Assembly: GCA_025936595.1 (NCBI GenBank) | Contig: JAICTB010000009.1 | Coordinates: 1 to 18,750 of the forward strand | DNA length: 18,750 nt | Direction: 5' to 3' | Origin: Thermoleophilia bacterium | GTDB lineage: Bacteria > Actinomycetota > Thermoleophilia > Gaiellales > Gaiellaceae | Part shown: piece by piece, positions 5,567 through 13,357 of the stretch | Layout of the letters: every line of letters begins with the position of its first letter | Position numbering within the stretch: the stretch's first letter is position 1 | The notes under the pieces: model-generated | Seen by the model: the letters and a program-made list of their open reading frames with translations, nothing else | The model's database searches: none | Told to the model about the DNA's origin: nothing | Made by a program: the position numbers and the translations under genes

Positions 5567-7242
5567 TGCGGGAGAAGCAGGCCAACCGCCGCATCCGCCT
5601 GCTGCTCGCGGTCTTCGCCTTCGTCTTCGCGATCACCCTCGCCCGCGCCGTGTGGCTGCAGGGCGTGCAGGCCGCGGAGCTCGGCGGAATGGCGAAGCGG
5701 CAGCACCACGAGTCGATCACGATCCCGGCCGGCCGCGGCACGATCTTCGACCAGAACGGCGTCCAGCTCGCGATCGGCGAGCAGACGATGACCGTCTATG
5801 CAGACCCGCGCCAGGTGGTGAACGCACGTGCGATCTCCCTCGCCGCGCAGCGCCTGCTCGGCGTCGACGCGAACACGCTCTATCCCGAGCTGCTGAACAA
5901 GAAGACGAGCTTCGTCTACGTGCAGCGGTTCGCCGACCCGAAGGCCGCGGCGCAGTTGATCAAGAAGGGATTCACGGGCGTCAACGCCTACCCCGAGGAG
6001 AAGCGCGTGTACCCGCTGAAGAGCATCGCCGCGCAGGTCGTCGGGTTCGCAGGCACCGATGACAAGGGGCTCGGCGGGCTCGAGATCCAGTACGACCATC
6101 AGCTCTCGGGCAAGCCCGGCAAGCAGACGATCGTCCGCGACCCGTTCGGGCGCGCGATCGACGTCATCAGCTCGTCGCCGGAGCGGCAGGGTCACGACAT
6201 CTTCACGACGATCGACCAGACGATCCAGGCGAACGCGGAGTCGGTGCTGCGCGAGACGATCGCGAAGTGGCACGCGAAGTCTGCGAGCGCAGTCGTGCTC
6301 GACCCGCGCACGGGCGCCGTGCTCGCGATGGCGCAGGCGCCGGGCTATGACGCGAACAAATCGAGTCGAGTGCCCTTCGCGATCCAGCGGAACCGCGCCG
6401 TCACGGACACCTACGAGCCCGGCTCGACATTCAAGCTCGTGACGATCGCCGGCGCGCTCGAGACGGGGCTCGTCGCGCCGACGACGAGGTTCACGCTGCC
6501 GTACTCGATCCACGTCGCCGACCGGACGATCCACGACGCGGAGCTCCGCGGCACCGAGCGGCTCTCGGTCGCCGAGATCCTCTCGCACTCGTCGAACGTC
6601 GGAGCGGTGACGATTGCCGAGCGGCTCGGGCGGACCGATCTCTCCGACTGGATCACGAGGTTCGGCTTCGGGAAGAAGACCGGCCTCGACTTCCCCGGCG
6701 AGAGCCCGGGGCAGGTGCTCCCGCCCGAGCAATGGTCGGGCTCGACGATCGGCAACGTGCCGATCGGCCAGGGCATCGCTGTCACTCCGATCCAGATGGC
6801 CTCCGCATACGCGGCGATCGCGAACGGCGGCGTGTGGGTGCAGCCGCACCTCGTCGACCGGATCGGTGGACGCCGGCTGCACGACTTCAAGCACGTCCGC
6901 ATCGTCACGCCGGCCGTCGACGCGGCGCTGAAGAAGATGCTCACCGGTGTCGTCGACGAGCACGGCGGCACCGGCGGCGAGGCGGCGATCCCCGGCTACA
7001 CCGTCGCCGGCAAGACGGGCACAGCGCAGAAGCCGGGCCCGCACGGGTACACGACCGGTAAGTACGTCGCCTCGTTCGTCGGCATGGTCCCGGTGGCGAA
7101 GCCGCGGCTGCTCGTGCTCGTCAAGGTCGACGAGCCGACGTCGAACATCTTCGGCGGCGTCGTCGCCGCACCGGCGTTCGCCCAGATTGCGAAGTTCGAC
7201 CTGCAGCACCTGGCGGTGCCGCCGGACGCGCCCGTGCACTAG
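5566..7242 (+). CDS. ftsI: Septal peptidoglycan transpeptidase FtsI (class B PBP, PBP3-like)
   Basis: A 558-residue class B penicillin-binding protein that cross-links septal peptidoglycan. It has one signal-anchor helix (about 10-30) and the pedestal/dimerization domain beginning at ITIPAGRGTIFDQNGVQLAI (51-70). The transpeptidase domain carries the three catalytic motifs: STFK with nucleophile Ser287 and Lys290, SSN (342-344), and KTGT (483-486). Length is in the normal range. No PASTA repeats are present after the catalytic domain, so it is FtsI/PBP3-like, not SpoVD/PBP2x-like with PASTA. The start is GTG 5566, overlapping the ftsL stop as TAGTG. The family-typical MREKQ...RLLLAVF N-terminus fits this start. 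It works with FtsW (12125), FtsL and FtsQ from the same cluster. Confidence 0.97.
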   Translation: MREKQANRRIRLLLAVFAFVFAITLARAVWLQGVQAAELGGMAKRQHHESITIPAGRGTIFDQNGVQLAIGEQTMTVYADPRQVVNARAISLAAQRLLGVDANTLYPELLNKKTSFVYVQRFADPKAAAQLIKKGFTGVNAYPEEKRVYPLKSIAAQVVGFAGTDDKGLGGLEIQYDHQLSGKPGKQTIVRDPFGRAIDVISSSPERQGHDIFTTIDQTIQANAESVLRETIAKWHAKSASAVVLDPRTGAVLAMAQAPGYDANKSSRVPFAIQRNRAVTDTYEPGSTFKLVTIAGALETGLVAPTTRFTLPYSIHVADRTIHDAELRGTERLSVAEILSHSSNVGAVTIAERLGRTDLSDWITRFGFGKKTGLDFPGESPGQVLPPEQWSGSTIGNVPIGQGIAVTPIQMASAYAAIANGGVWVQPHLVDRIGGRRLHDFKHVRIVTPAVDAALKKMLTGVVDEHGGTGGEAAIPGYTVAGKTGTAQKPGPHGYTTGKYVASFVGMVPVAKPRLLVLVKVDEPTSNIFGGVVAAPAFAQIAKFDLQHLAVPPDAPVH

Positions 7243-7258
7243 GTGCCGGAGCCCCCGC

Positions 7259-7264
7259 TAGGCT
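7259..7264 (+). promoter_or_regulatory. Candidate internal leaderless -10 box for murE
   Basis: TAGGCT (TAnnnT) ends 8 nt before the murE ATG at 7273, the same layout as TAGATT before the MOSC gene. murE at this ATG has no Shine-Dalgarno sequence and does not overlap ftsI, unlike most junctions here. No -35 box is apparent. Confidence 0.35.
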
Positions 7265-7272
7265 CACGCGCG

Positions 7273-8592
7273 ATGGACCTGACTCGGCTGGGGCTCGCGG
7301 GCGCGCCGTCGCTGGAGATCCGCAACCTCGCATACGACACACGCGACGTTGCACCCGGCTCGCTCTTCTTCTGCATTCGCGGCGCGAGTGCGGACGGGCA
7401 CGATCTCGCCGGCGAGGCCGTCGCCGCGGGGGCGGTTGCCCTCGTCGTCGAGCGGCGGGTCGCGGTGGACGTGCCGCAGATCGTCGTTCCGGACGTGCGT
7501 GCGGCCATCGGTCCAGCGGCCGTGGAGTTCTTCGGCGATCCGTCACGGGAGCTCGAGGTTGCGGCCGTCACCGGCACGAACGGGAAGACGACGACGGCGT
7601 TCCTCCTCCACTCGATCCTCGCGGCGGCCGGTCGGCGCCCGGCCCTCCTGACGAACATCGAGCGGCGCATCGGCGGCGAACTGCGGCCGACCGGCCTCAA
7701 CACGCCGGAGGCCGTCGACCTGCAGCGTCTCTTTCGCGAGATGCTCGACGTGGGCGACCGGTCGTGCGTCATGGAGGCGACGTCGATGGCCGGCGCGAAG
7801 GGACGGCTCGCCGGCACGCGGTTCGCCGTGCTCGTCTTCACGAACCTGACGCAGGACCATCTCGACTTTCACGGCACGATGGACGCGTACTTCGCGGCGA
7901 AGCGCGCGCTCTTCGCGCAGGCAGATCGCGCCGTCGTGAACGTCGGGGACGAATGGGGCCGTCGGCTCGCGGCGGAGCTGCCCGACGCACGGACGTTCGC
8001 GCCGGAGGACGACCTCGGCGAGATCGACCTGAAGCTGCGCGGCCGCTTCAACCGCGCGAACGCGCTTGCGGCGATCGCCGCAGCGCGCGAGCTCGGCGTC
8101 GACGAGGAGGCGATTCGCGGCGGAGTCGAGGCGGTCGCCGGCGTGCCGGGAAGGTTCGAGTCGATCGAGGCGGGGCAGCCGTTCGCGGTGATCGTCGACT
8201 ACGCACACACGCCCGACTCGCTCGCGAACGTGCTCGAAGCGGCACGCGGGCTCGGCCCTGGAAAGCTCACGGTCGTCTTCGGCGCCGGCGGCGACCGCGA
8301 CCGCGAGAAGCGGCCGCAGATGGGACGGGTCGCCGCCGGCCTCGCGGACCGCGCAATCGTCACGACCGACAATCCGCGCAGCGAGGACCCGGAGGCGATC
8401 GCGCGCGAGGTTGCGCAGGGCAGGCTCGAGGTGGTGCTCGACCGCCGAGCGGCGATCCAGGCGGCGATCGCGGCCGCCCGCGGCGGCGACGTCGTCGTGA
8501 TCGCCGGCAAGGGCGCCGACACCGAGATGGAGCTCGCGCGCGGGCGCGTGCCGTTCGACGACCGGGTCGTCGCGCGCGAGGCGCTCTCGTGA
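7273..8592 (+). CDS. murE: UDP-MurNAc-tripeptide ligase MurE (probably meso-diaminopimelate-adding)
   Basis: A 439-residue ATP-dependent ligase adding the third stem-peptide residue. The P-loop is GTNGKTTT (101-108, Lys105). The central motif is FTNLTQDHLDFHG, with Lys210 in DAYFAAKRALF as the expected carbamylated lysine. The C-terminal domain has VDYAHTPDSL (308-317), VFGAGGDRDREKRPQM and DNPR (366-369), the signature for meso-DAP specificity. Odd points: the usual SSH(A/G)L motif reads TSMAG (170-174). The usual GKGHE reads GKGAD (412-416), changing the His and giving Asp for the Glu that contacts DAP. The segment between the AK lysine and GRFN is about 30 residues shorter than usual, so the protein is shorter than E. 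coli MurE (495). I chose ATG 7273 for its match to the family N-terminus. GTG 7243, right after the ftsI stop, is the alternative. It overlaps murF by 4 nt. Confidence 0.93.
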   Translation: MDLTRLGLAGAPSLEIRNLAYDTRDVAPGSLFFCIRGASADGHDLAGEAVAAGAVALVVERRVAVDVPQIVVPDVRAAIGPAAVEFFGDPSRELEVAAVTGTNGKTTTAFLLHSILAAAGRRPALLTNIERRIGGELRPTGLNTPEAVDLQRLFREMLDVGDRSCVMEATSMAGAKGRLAGTRFAVLVFTNLTQDHLDFHGTMDAYFAAKRALFAQADRAVVNVGDEWGRRLAAELPDARTFAPEDDLGEIDLKLRGRFNRANALAAIAAARELGVDEEAIRGGVEAVAGVPGRFESIEAGQPFAVIVDYAHTPDSLANVLEAARGLGPGKLTVVFGAGGDRDREKRPQMGRVAAGLADRAIVTTDNPRSEDPEAIAREVAQGRLEVVLDRRAAIQAAIAAARGGDVVVIAGKGADTEMELARGRVPFDDRVVAREALS

Positions 8593-9779
8593 TCCCGCTC
8601 GAGCTCGATACGCTCGAGCCGCTGGGGCGCATCGTCAAACGTCCCTGGGCCGACGTCGTCACCGGCATGCAGGTCGACTCCCGCCGGATCGACGAGGGAG
8701 ATCTGTTCGTCGCGGTCGGCGGCGGCGCCGACTTCGTCGACCACGCGTTCGCGCGCGGCGCCTCGGCGGCGCTCGTCCCCACTGACGAGTTCGCCGCGCT
8801 CGCCGCGATCGCGGGCGAGGTGCGCGCGCGCTCGAAGGCGCGCGTCGTCGGCATCACCGGCTCGACGGGGAAGACGTCGACGAAAGACATCCTCTATGCG
8901 CTCTGCGCGCCGCACCGGCGGACGATCGCGAACGAGGGCAACTACAACACCGAGATCGGCGTGCCGCTGACCATCTGCCGGATCGAGGAGGACACGGAGA
9001 TCTGCATCAGCGAGCTCGCCATGCGCGGGCTGGGGCAGATCGCCTGGCTCGCGTCCTTCGTCAGGCCGGACGTCGGCGTGATCACGAACGTCGGCCCAGT
9101 TCATCTCGAGCTCGTCGAGACGATCGAGAACGTTGCGCGGGCGAAGGCGGAGCTGATCGAGGCGCTTCCAGCGGGCGGCGTCGCGATCGTGCCGGACGAG
9201 CCGCTGCTCGAGCCGTATCTCGATGGGCGGGACATCATCGTGAAGCGCGTCGATGCGCATGAAGCGATCCCGTTCGCGACGAGCTACTCGTCGGCGCACC
9301 AGTTGCTGAACACGCGCATGGCGGTCGCCACGGCGAGGTGCCTCGACGTGCCGCTGCCCGAGCGCGAGCTCGTCGTCGAGTTCTCGAAGCTGCGCGAGGA
9401 GGAGCGCGCGCTACCCGGCGGCGGGCTCCTCCTGAACGACTGCTACAACGCGAACCCCGTCTCGATGCGCGCGGCGCTCGAGCACCTCGTCCAGCGCGCC
9501 GACGGAAGACGCACGCTCGCGGTGCTCGGCGAGATGGCGGAGCTCGGAGCGGGAGCACCTCGCTATCACCGCGAGGTCGGCGCACTCGTCCGCGAGCTCG
9601 GGCTCGGCGAGGTGATTGCCGTCGGCCCGCTCGCGCGCGACTACGGCGGCGAGTGGGTCGCGACGGCCGCCGAGGCCGCCGTGCTGCTGCGCGAGCGGCT
9701 TCGGCCCGCCGACGTGGTGCTCGTCAAGGGCTCGCGCTCGGTGGGACTCGAGCTCGTCGCGGAGAACATGGGAGGCTAG
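8589..9779 (+). CDS. murF: UDP-MurNAc-tripeptide--D-Ala-D-Ala ligase MurF
   Basis: A 396-residue ligase that adds D-Ala-D-Ala to UDP-MurNAc-tripeptide, the last cytoplasmic step. The N-terminal domain has the family pattern DSRRIDEGDLFVAV. The P-loop is GSTGKTST (91-98, Lys95), followed by NEGNYNTEIGVPLT (115-128), which is highly characteristic of MurF. TNVGPVHLELVETIENVARAK covers the central metal-binding region, and LLNDCYNANPVSMRAAL and VLGEMAELG the C-terminal domain. KGSRSVGLELV is the terminal motif. It is about 50 residues shorter than E. coli MurF (452). The usual G-x-H-x-x-x-N-x-x-A-A block is reduced to SSAHQLLNTRMAVATA. The start is GTG 8589, overlapping the murE stop as GTGA. 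The frame open upstream runs in a shadow phase of murE and is not part of the gene. Confidence 0.95.
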   Translation: MIPLELDTLEPLGRIVKRPWADVVTGMQVDSRRIDEGDLFVAVGGGADFVDHAFARGASAALVPTDEFAALAAIAGEVRARSKARVVGITGSTGKTSTKDILYALCAPHRRTIANEGNYNTEIGVPLTICRIEEDTEICISELAMRGLGQIAWLASFVRPDVGVITNVGPVHLELVETIENVARAKAELIEALPAGGVAIVPDEPLLEPYLDGRDIIVKRVDAHEAIPFATSYSSAHQLLNTRMAVATARCLDVPLPERELVVEFSKLREEERALPGGGLLLNDCYNANPVSMRAALEHLVQRADGRRTLAVLGEMAELGAGAPRYHREVGALVRELGLGEVIAVGPLARDYGGEWVATAAEAAVLLRERLRPADVVLVKGSRSVGLELVAENMGG

Positions 9780-10792
9780 TGGCCAGGGTCCTCGTTGCGG
9801 CGCTCGTCGCCATGATCATCGCCATCCTCGGCGGGCCGACCTTCATCGCGTTCCTCAGGCGCAACGAGGTCGGGCAGCACATCCGCGAGGAGGGTCCCGC
9901 GCATCACGCCGGCAAGCAAGGCACGCCGACGATGGGCGGCCTCCTGATCGTCGCGGCGGCGACGATCGCGTTCCTCCCGCTCTCCGACTACACGCTTCCT
10001 GCGCTGACGATCTTCGGTACTGCGCTCGCCTGCGGCGCCGTCGGCTTCCTCGACGACTGGATCAAGCTGCGCCACCGGCGCTCGCTCGGCCTCGCCGGAC
10101 GGTGGAAGATGCTGCTCCTCCTCGCGATCACCGTGGCCGTCGGCTTCGCCGCGCATCACCAGCAGCTCCGCCACGACGTCTTCGTCCCGGTCGTCGACCG
10201 GTGGCTGCCGCTCGGCCCGGCCTGGTACGTGCTGCTCTTCCTGATCATCGCCGGCGCCGTGAACGGCGTGAACCTGACCGACGGCGTCGACGGGCTTGCG
10301 GCAGGGACGAGCATCATCGCCCTGGCGACCTTCACCGCGATGGCGGTGACGATCTTCATCCGCTCTCACGGTCCGCACGGCAGGATCGAGAACCGGCTCG
10401 ACGTCGCGTTCATCGGTGCGGCGCTGATCGGCGCCGCCGTCGGCTTCCTCTGGTTCAACGCATCCCCCGCCGAGGTGTTCATGGGCGACACCGGGGCCAT
10501 GGCCATGGGCGGCGCAATCGCTGCGATGGCGATCATGATGAAGGTCGAGCTGCTGCTGCTCTTCGTCGGCGGCATCTTCGCGATCGTCGCGATCTCGGTG
10601 ATGCTGCAGGTGGTCAGCTTCAAGTACTGGGGGCGGCGCATCTTCCTGATGGCGCCGCTGCAGCACCACTTCGAGATGAAGGCGTGGTCCGAGACGAAGA
10701 TCATGGTGCGCTTCTGGATCGTCACCGCGATCTTCTGCGCAGCCGGCTTCGCGCTCTTCTACAAGTACTACCCGAACATCCGGCCGCAGTGA
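9779..10792 (+). CDS. mraY: Phospho-MurNAc-pentapeptide transferase MraY (lipid I synthase)
   Basis: A 337-residue integral membrane enzyme with about ten hydrophobic segments. It transfers phospho-MurNAc-pentapeptide from UDP to undecaprenyl phosphate to make lipid I. Diagnostic motifs are GKQGTPTMGG (45-54), LDDWIKLRHRRSLGL with the Asp pair 92-93, GVNLTDGVDGLAAG (163-176) with Asp168 and Asp171, and FMGDTGAMAMGG (235-246) with Asp237. The loop-E histidine motif PLQHHFEMKAW is at 283-293. Length is slightly below E. coli MraY (360). The start is GTG 9779, sharing one base with the murF stop (TAGTG). GGAGG (9771-9775) lies just upstream with a tight 3-nt spacer. The end overlaps murD by 4 nt. 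murF-mraY-murD is the conserved order. Confidence 0.97.
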   Translation: MARVLVAALVAMIIAILGGPTFIAFLRRNEVGQHIREEGPAHHAGKQGTPTMGGLLIVAAATIAFLPLSDYTLPALTIFGTALACGAVGFLDDWIKLRHRRSLGLAGRWKMLLLLAITVAVGFAAHHQQLRHDVFVPVVDRWLPLGPAWYVLLFLIIAGAVNGVNLTDGVDGLAAGTSIIALATFTAMAVTIFIRSHGPHGRIENRLDVAFIGAALIGAAVGFLWFNASPAEVFMGDTGAMAMGGAIAAMAIMMKVELLLLFVGGIFAIVAISVMLQVVSFKYWGRRIFLMAPLQHHFEMKAWSETKIMVRFWIVTAIFCAAGFALFYKYYPNIRPQ

Positions 10793-11925
10793 GAGCGCTC
10801 GTCTACGGGCTCGCGCGCTCCGGCCGTTCGGCCGCCGAGCGGCTCGAGGACCCCGTGCTCGTCGACCGCTCGCTCGGCAACGAGGACGATCTTTCGCTGC
10901 TCGACGGGATCGACGTCGTCGTCAAGTCGCCGGGCGTTCCAGGGGAGGCGCCGCTCGTCGCCGCCGCGCGCGAACGCGGCATCCCGGTGTGGTCCGAGGT
11001 CGAGCTGGGTTACCGTCTGCAGCCGGAGGCCCGCTTCGTCGGCGTCACCGGCACGAACGGGAAGACGACGACCGCCGAGCTACTCGGGGCGATCTTCCGG
11101 GAGGCCGGCCGTGACGTCGCCGTCGCCGGCAACGTCGGCACGCCCCTCACGTCGATCGGACGCGCCGACTGGATCGTGTGCGAGCTCTCGTCGTTCCAGC
11201 TCGAGGACGTGCACGAGCTCGCGTGCGATGTCGCGGTGCTGCTCAACCTCGAGCCGGATCACCTCGACCGCCACGGCTCGTTCGGGGCCTACCGCGAGGC
11301 GAAGCTACGGATCTTCGAGCGTTCGCGCGCGCAGGTCGTGCCTCGCGGCTCCGGTCTCCCGGGCATCGAGTTCGCGGCGGTAGACGAGTTGCCGGCGGAG
11401 CCGCTGCTGCGCGGCGCGCACAACCGCGAGAACGCCGCGGCCGCGACCGCCGCCGCACGGGCTGCGGGGATCGCAGACGAGCACATCGCGACGGCGCTCA
11501 GCACGTTCCCCGGCGTTCCGCACCGGCTCGAGCTCGTTGCAGAACGAAGAGGCGTTCGTTACGTCAACGACTCGAAGGCGACGAACGTCGCGGCGGCGGT
11601 GCGTGCGCTCGCGGCCTACGCCGACGAGCCGGTGCACCTCATCCTCGGCGGCTCCTCGAAGGACGAGGACTTCGCGCCGCTCGCGGCAGCAATCGGCACG
11701 AACGTTCGCGCCGCTCACCTGATCGGGGCGGAAGCCGAGCGGCTCGCCGCGGCTCTCGATGGGCACGACGACGGGACGCTCGAACGCGCCGTCGCGCACG
11801 CCGCGGAGCTCGCCCAGCCGGGCGACGTCGTATTGCTCAGCCCCGCGTGCGCGAGCTTCGACCAGTTCGAGAACTTCGAGGAACGCGGGGACGCGTTCCG
11901 CAGGCTCGCCGCCGCGTCTCCTTGA
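10789..11925 (+). CDS. murD: UDP-MurNAc-L-alanine--D-glutamate ligase MurD (compact)
   Basis: A 378-residue ligase that adds D-glutamate to UDP-MurNAc-L-Ala. The P-loop is GTNGKTTT (88-95, Lys92). CELSSFQLEDV is the MurD-specific SSFQL block. NLEPDHLDRHGSFGAYREAK covers the metal site and carbamylated lysine. YVNDSKATN (248-256), ILGGSSKDEDF and LLSPACASFDQFENFEERGDAF complete the C-terminal domain. It is about 60 residues shorter than E. coli MurD (438). The N-terminal UDP-binding domain is reduced to about 77 residues before the P-loop (usually over 100), beginning directly with RALVYGLARSGRSAA. The start is GTG 10789, overlapping the mraY stop as GTGA. It is followed by the only sizeable gap inside the cluster before ftsQ-ftsZ. 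Confidence 0.95.
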   Translation: MRALVYGLARSGRSAAERLEDPVLVDRSLGNEDDLSLLDGIDVVVKSPGVPGEAPLVAAARERGIPVWSEVELGYRLQPEARFVGVTGTNGKTTTAELLGAIFREAGRDVAVAGNVGTPLTSIGRADWIVCELSSFQLEDVHELACDVAVLLNLEPDHLDRHGSFGAYREAKLRIFERSRAQVVPRGSGLPGIEFAAVDELPAEPLLRGAHNRENAAAATAAARAAGIADEHIATALSTFPGVPHRLELVAERRGVRYVNDSKATNVAAAVRALAAYADEPVHLILGGSSKDEDFAPLAAAIGTNVRAAHLIGAEAERLAAALDGHDDGTLERAVAHAAELAQPGDVVLLSPACASFDQFENFEERGDAFRRLAAASP

Positions 11926-12019
11926 GCGTGGTCTGACCAGGGGACGTGTCTCGGCAGGACGGTCCGGCGTGGGCTGATTCGCCGTAGTGGTGCGCTGTGG
12001 ATTCGTTGCCGCACTTCGG

Positions 12020-12025
12020 TACGAT
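12020..12025 (+). promoter_or_regulatory. Weak candidate -10 box upstream of ftsW
   Basis: TACGAT fits TAnnnT. The only -35-like hexamer at 16-nt spacing is TGGATT (11998-12003), a poor match. If real it would restart transcription for ftsW-murG-murC-murB-ftsQ inside the operon. Confidence 0.25.
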
Positions 12026-12034
12026 TTGGTCTGA

Positions 12035-12069
12035 CCAAGGGACATGGCTCAACGCGGCATGTCCCTTGG
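12035..12069. repeat. Perfect 12-bp inverted repeat (hairpin) before ftsW
   Basis: CCAAGGGACATG (12035-12046), an 11-nt spacer, and CATGTCCCTTGG (12058-12069) are exact complements. As RNA this would be a stable 12-bp stem with an 11-nt loop. There is no T-run after it, so it does not look like an intrinsic terminator. It contains the first two in-frame ATGs (12044, 12059) of the longest ftsW frame, which makes those starts doubtful. Confidence 0.8.
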
Positions 12070-12124
12070 CGGGGTGCCGCGGCGGGAGCGTAGGACTCCG
12101 CTCGCGTTCCGCGAAAGCGGCAGG

Positions 12125-13357
12125 ATGCGCCGGCGCGAGCTCGATTCAAGGCTGCTGATCCTCGTCACCCTGGCGCTCGTCGCGTTCGGGCTTGTGATGG
12201 TCTACAGCGCGACGTCGGCCGCCGCCGCCGTCGGCGGGAAGGATCCGAGCTACTACCTGAAGCGCCAGGGGATCTACGCAGCGCTCGGGATCGTCCTGAT
12301 GGTGATGGCCCAGCGCTGGGACTACCGGCGGCTCCGCGCGCTCGCGCCGCCGCTCGTCCTCGGCTCGCTCGTCCTGCTCGTCGCGGTGCTCGTGATCGGC
12401 CCCGCGATCAACGGCGCGCGGCGCTGGATCTCGCTCGGCCCGGCCGTGTTCCAGCCCTCGGAGCTCGCGAAGCTCGCGGTCGCGATCTGGGCGGCGGCCT
12501 ATCTCTCGCGCAACCCCGCACCGCGCGACCTGCGGGAGCTGTGGCGGCCGATCGGCGCCCTGACTGCCGTCTTCTGCGTGCTGCTGATCCTCGAGCCGGA
12601 CATGGGAACCGCGATCGCCCTGCTCGTGATGCTGATCGGGATGCTGCTCGTCGCCGGCACCCCTACGCGAACGCTCGCCGCGGGTGTCTCGATCGCTGCG
12701 GCTCTCGGGACGGTCGCGATCTATCTGGAGCCGTACCGCCGCGCGCGCTTCTTCGCATTCCTGCACCCGTGGAAGGACGCACAGGGAACCGGCTTCCAGA
12801 TCGTGCAGGCGATGATCGGCATGGGGTCGGGCCACTTCTTCGGCGTCGGGCTCGGCCAGGGCGTGCAGAAGATCTTCTACCTGCCGGAGGCACACACCGA
12901 CATGATGCTCGCGAACATCGGCGAGGAGCTCGGCCTGCTCGGCGTGGCCGCTGTGATCGGCGCGTACGCGCTCTTCGCATACGCGGGCCTCGACATCGCG
13001 ACCCGCTGCAAGGACCCGTTCGGGAAGCGGCTTGCGACCGGCCTCACGGTGCTCGTCTGCGGCCAGGCGGCAATCAACATCCTGGCCGTCATGGGCAGCG
13101 CGCCGCTCACGGGGATCCCGTTGCCGTTCCTCTCCTACGGCGGCTCGAGCCTCGTCGTTCTCCTCGCGGGCGTGGGGATTCTCCTTAACATCGCTCATCG
13201 TGGCGGTGCAGCGGCAGCTTCGGTGCCTGATCGCAGCCGGGGGAACGGCCGGTCACGTACTGCCGTCGCTCGCAGTCGCGGAAGCGCTGACCGAGCGCGG
13301 CGTGCACGTGACGTTCGCCGGGTCGCCGGATCGCGTCGAAGCGCGGCTCGTTCCTGA
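12125..13357 (+). CDS. ftsW: FtsW, SEDS-family septal peptidoglycan glycosyltransferase
   Basis: A SEDS polymerase that builds septal glycan strands from lipid II together with FtsI. It has about ten transmembrane segments from residue 9 on. Family blocks are NGARRWISLGPAVFQPSELAKL, LLILEPDMGTA, YLPEAHTDMMLANIGEELGLLG (Asp249 in HTDM, the expected catalytic Asp) and GIPLPFLSYGGSSL. I place the start at ATG 12125 (410 residues), because upstream in-frame starts (ATG 12044, ATG 12059, GTG 12074) lie in or beside the repeat element. No start has a good ribosome site. After the last membrane segment the frame stays open for about 53 residues, of which 16 are arginine, so its last 158 nt overlap murG in another frame. 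That tail looks like out-of-frame GC-rich sequence and is absent from ordinary FtsW, but no earlier stop exists. Confidence 0.93.
   Translation: MRRRELDSRLLILVTLALVAFGLVMVYSATSAAAAVGGKDPSYYLKRQGIYAALGIVLMVMAQRWDYRRLRALAPPLVLGSLVLLVAVLVIGPAINGARRWISLGPAVFQPSELAKLAVAIWAAAYLSRNPAPRDLRELWRPIGALTAVFCVLLILEPDMGTAIALLVMLIGMLLVAGTPTRTLAAGVSIAAALGTVAIYLEPYRRARFFAFLHPWKDAQGTGFQIVQAMIGMGSGHFFGVGLGQGVQKIFYLPEAHTDMMLANIGEELGLLGVAAVIGAYALFAYAGLDIATRCKDPFGKRLATGLTVLVCGQAAINILAVMGSAPLTGIPLPFLSYGGSSLVVLLAGVGILLNIAHRGGAAAASVPDRSRGNGRSRTAVARSRGSADRARRARDVRRVAGSRRSAARS

Larger units (their letters stand above)
11926..12124. repeat. Repeat-rich gap between murD and ftsW
   Basis: This 199-nt stretch separates two genes in a cluster where junctions are otherwise a few nt. 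GGTCTGACCAGGGGACGTG (11930-11948) recurs as GGTCTGACCAAGGGACATG (12028-12046) with two differences. Each copy starts with an odd palindrome, TGGTC-T-GACCA (11929-11939) and TTGGTC-T-GACCAA (12026-12038). The right copy continues into a perfect 12-bp inverted repeat (12035-12069). The 79-nt core between copies shows no coding signal. It may be a small repetitive element of REP or MITE type inserted into the operon, or a regulatory island. Confidence 0.6.

Noticed and set aside
5539..7239. 566-codon minus-strand open frame opposite ftsI
   Set aside because: It mirrors ftsI codons in GC-rich DNA, is Arg/Asp/Leu-rich without any domain, and has no regulatory signals.
7764..8588. Large frame upstream of and in phase with murF
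   Set aside because: It is an Arg/Ala-rich shadow of murE. MurF similarity starts only at GTG 8589.
12146..13198. 350-codon minus-strand frame opposite ftsW
   Set aside because: It is soluble-looking, charged low-complexity sequence antisense to a membrane-protein gene, a normal effect of high GC.
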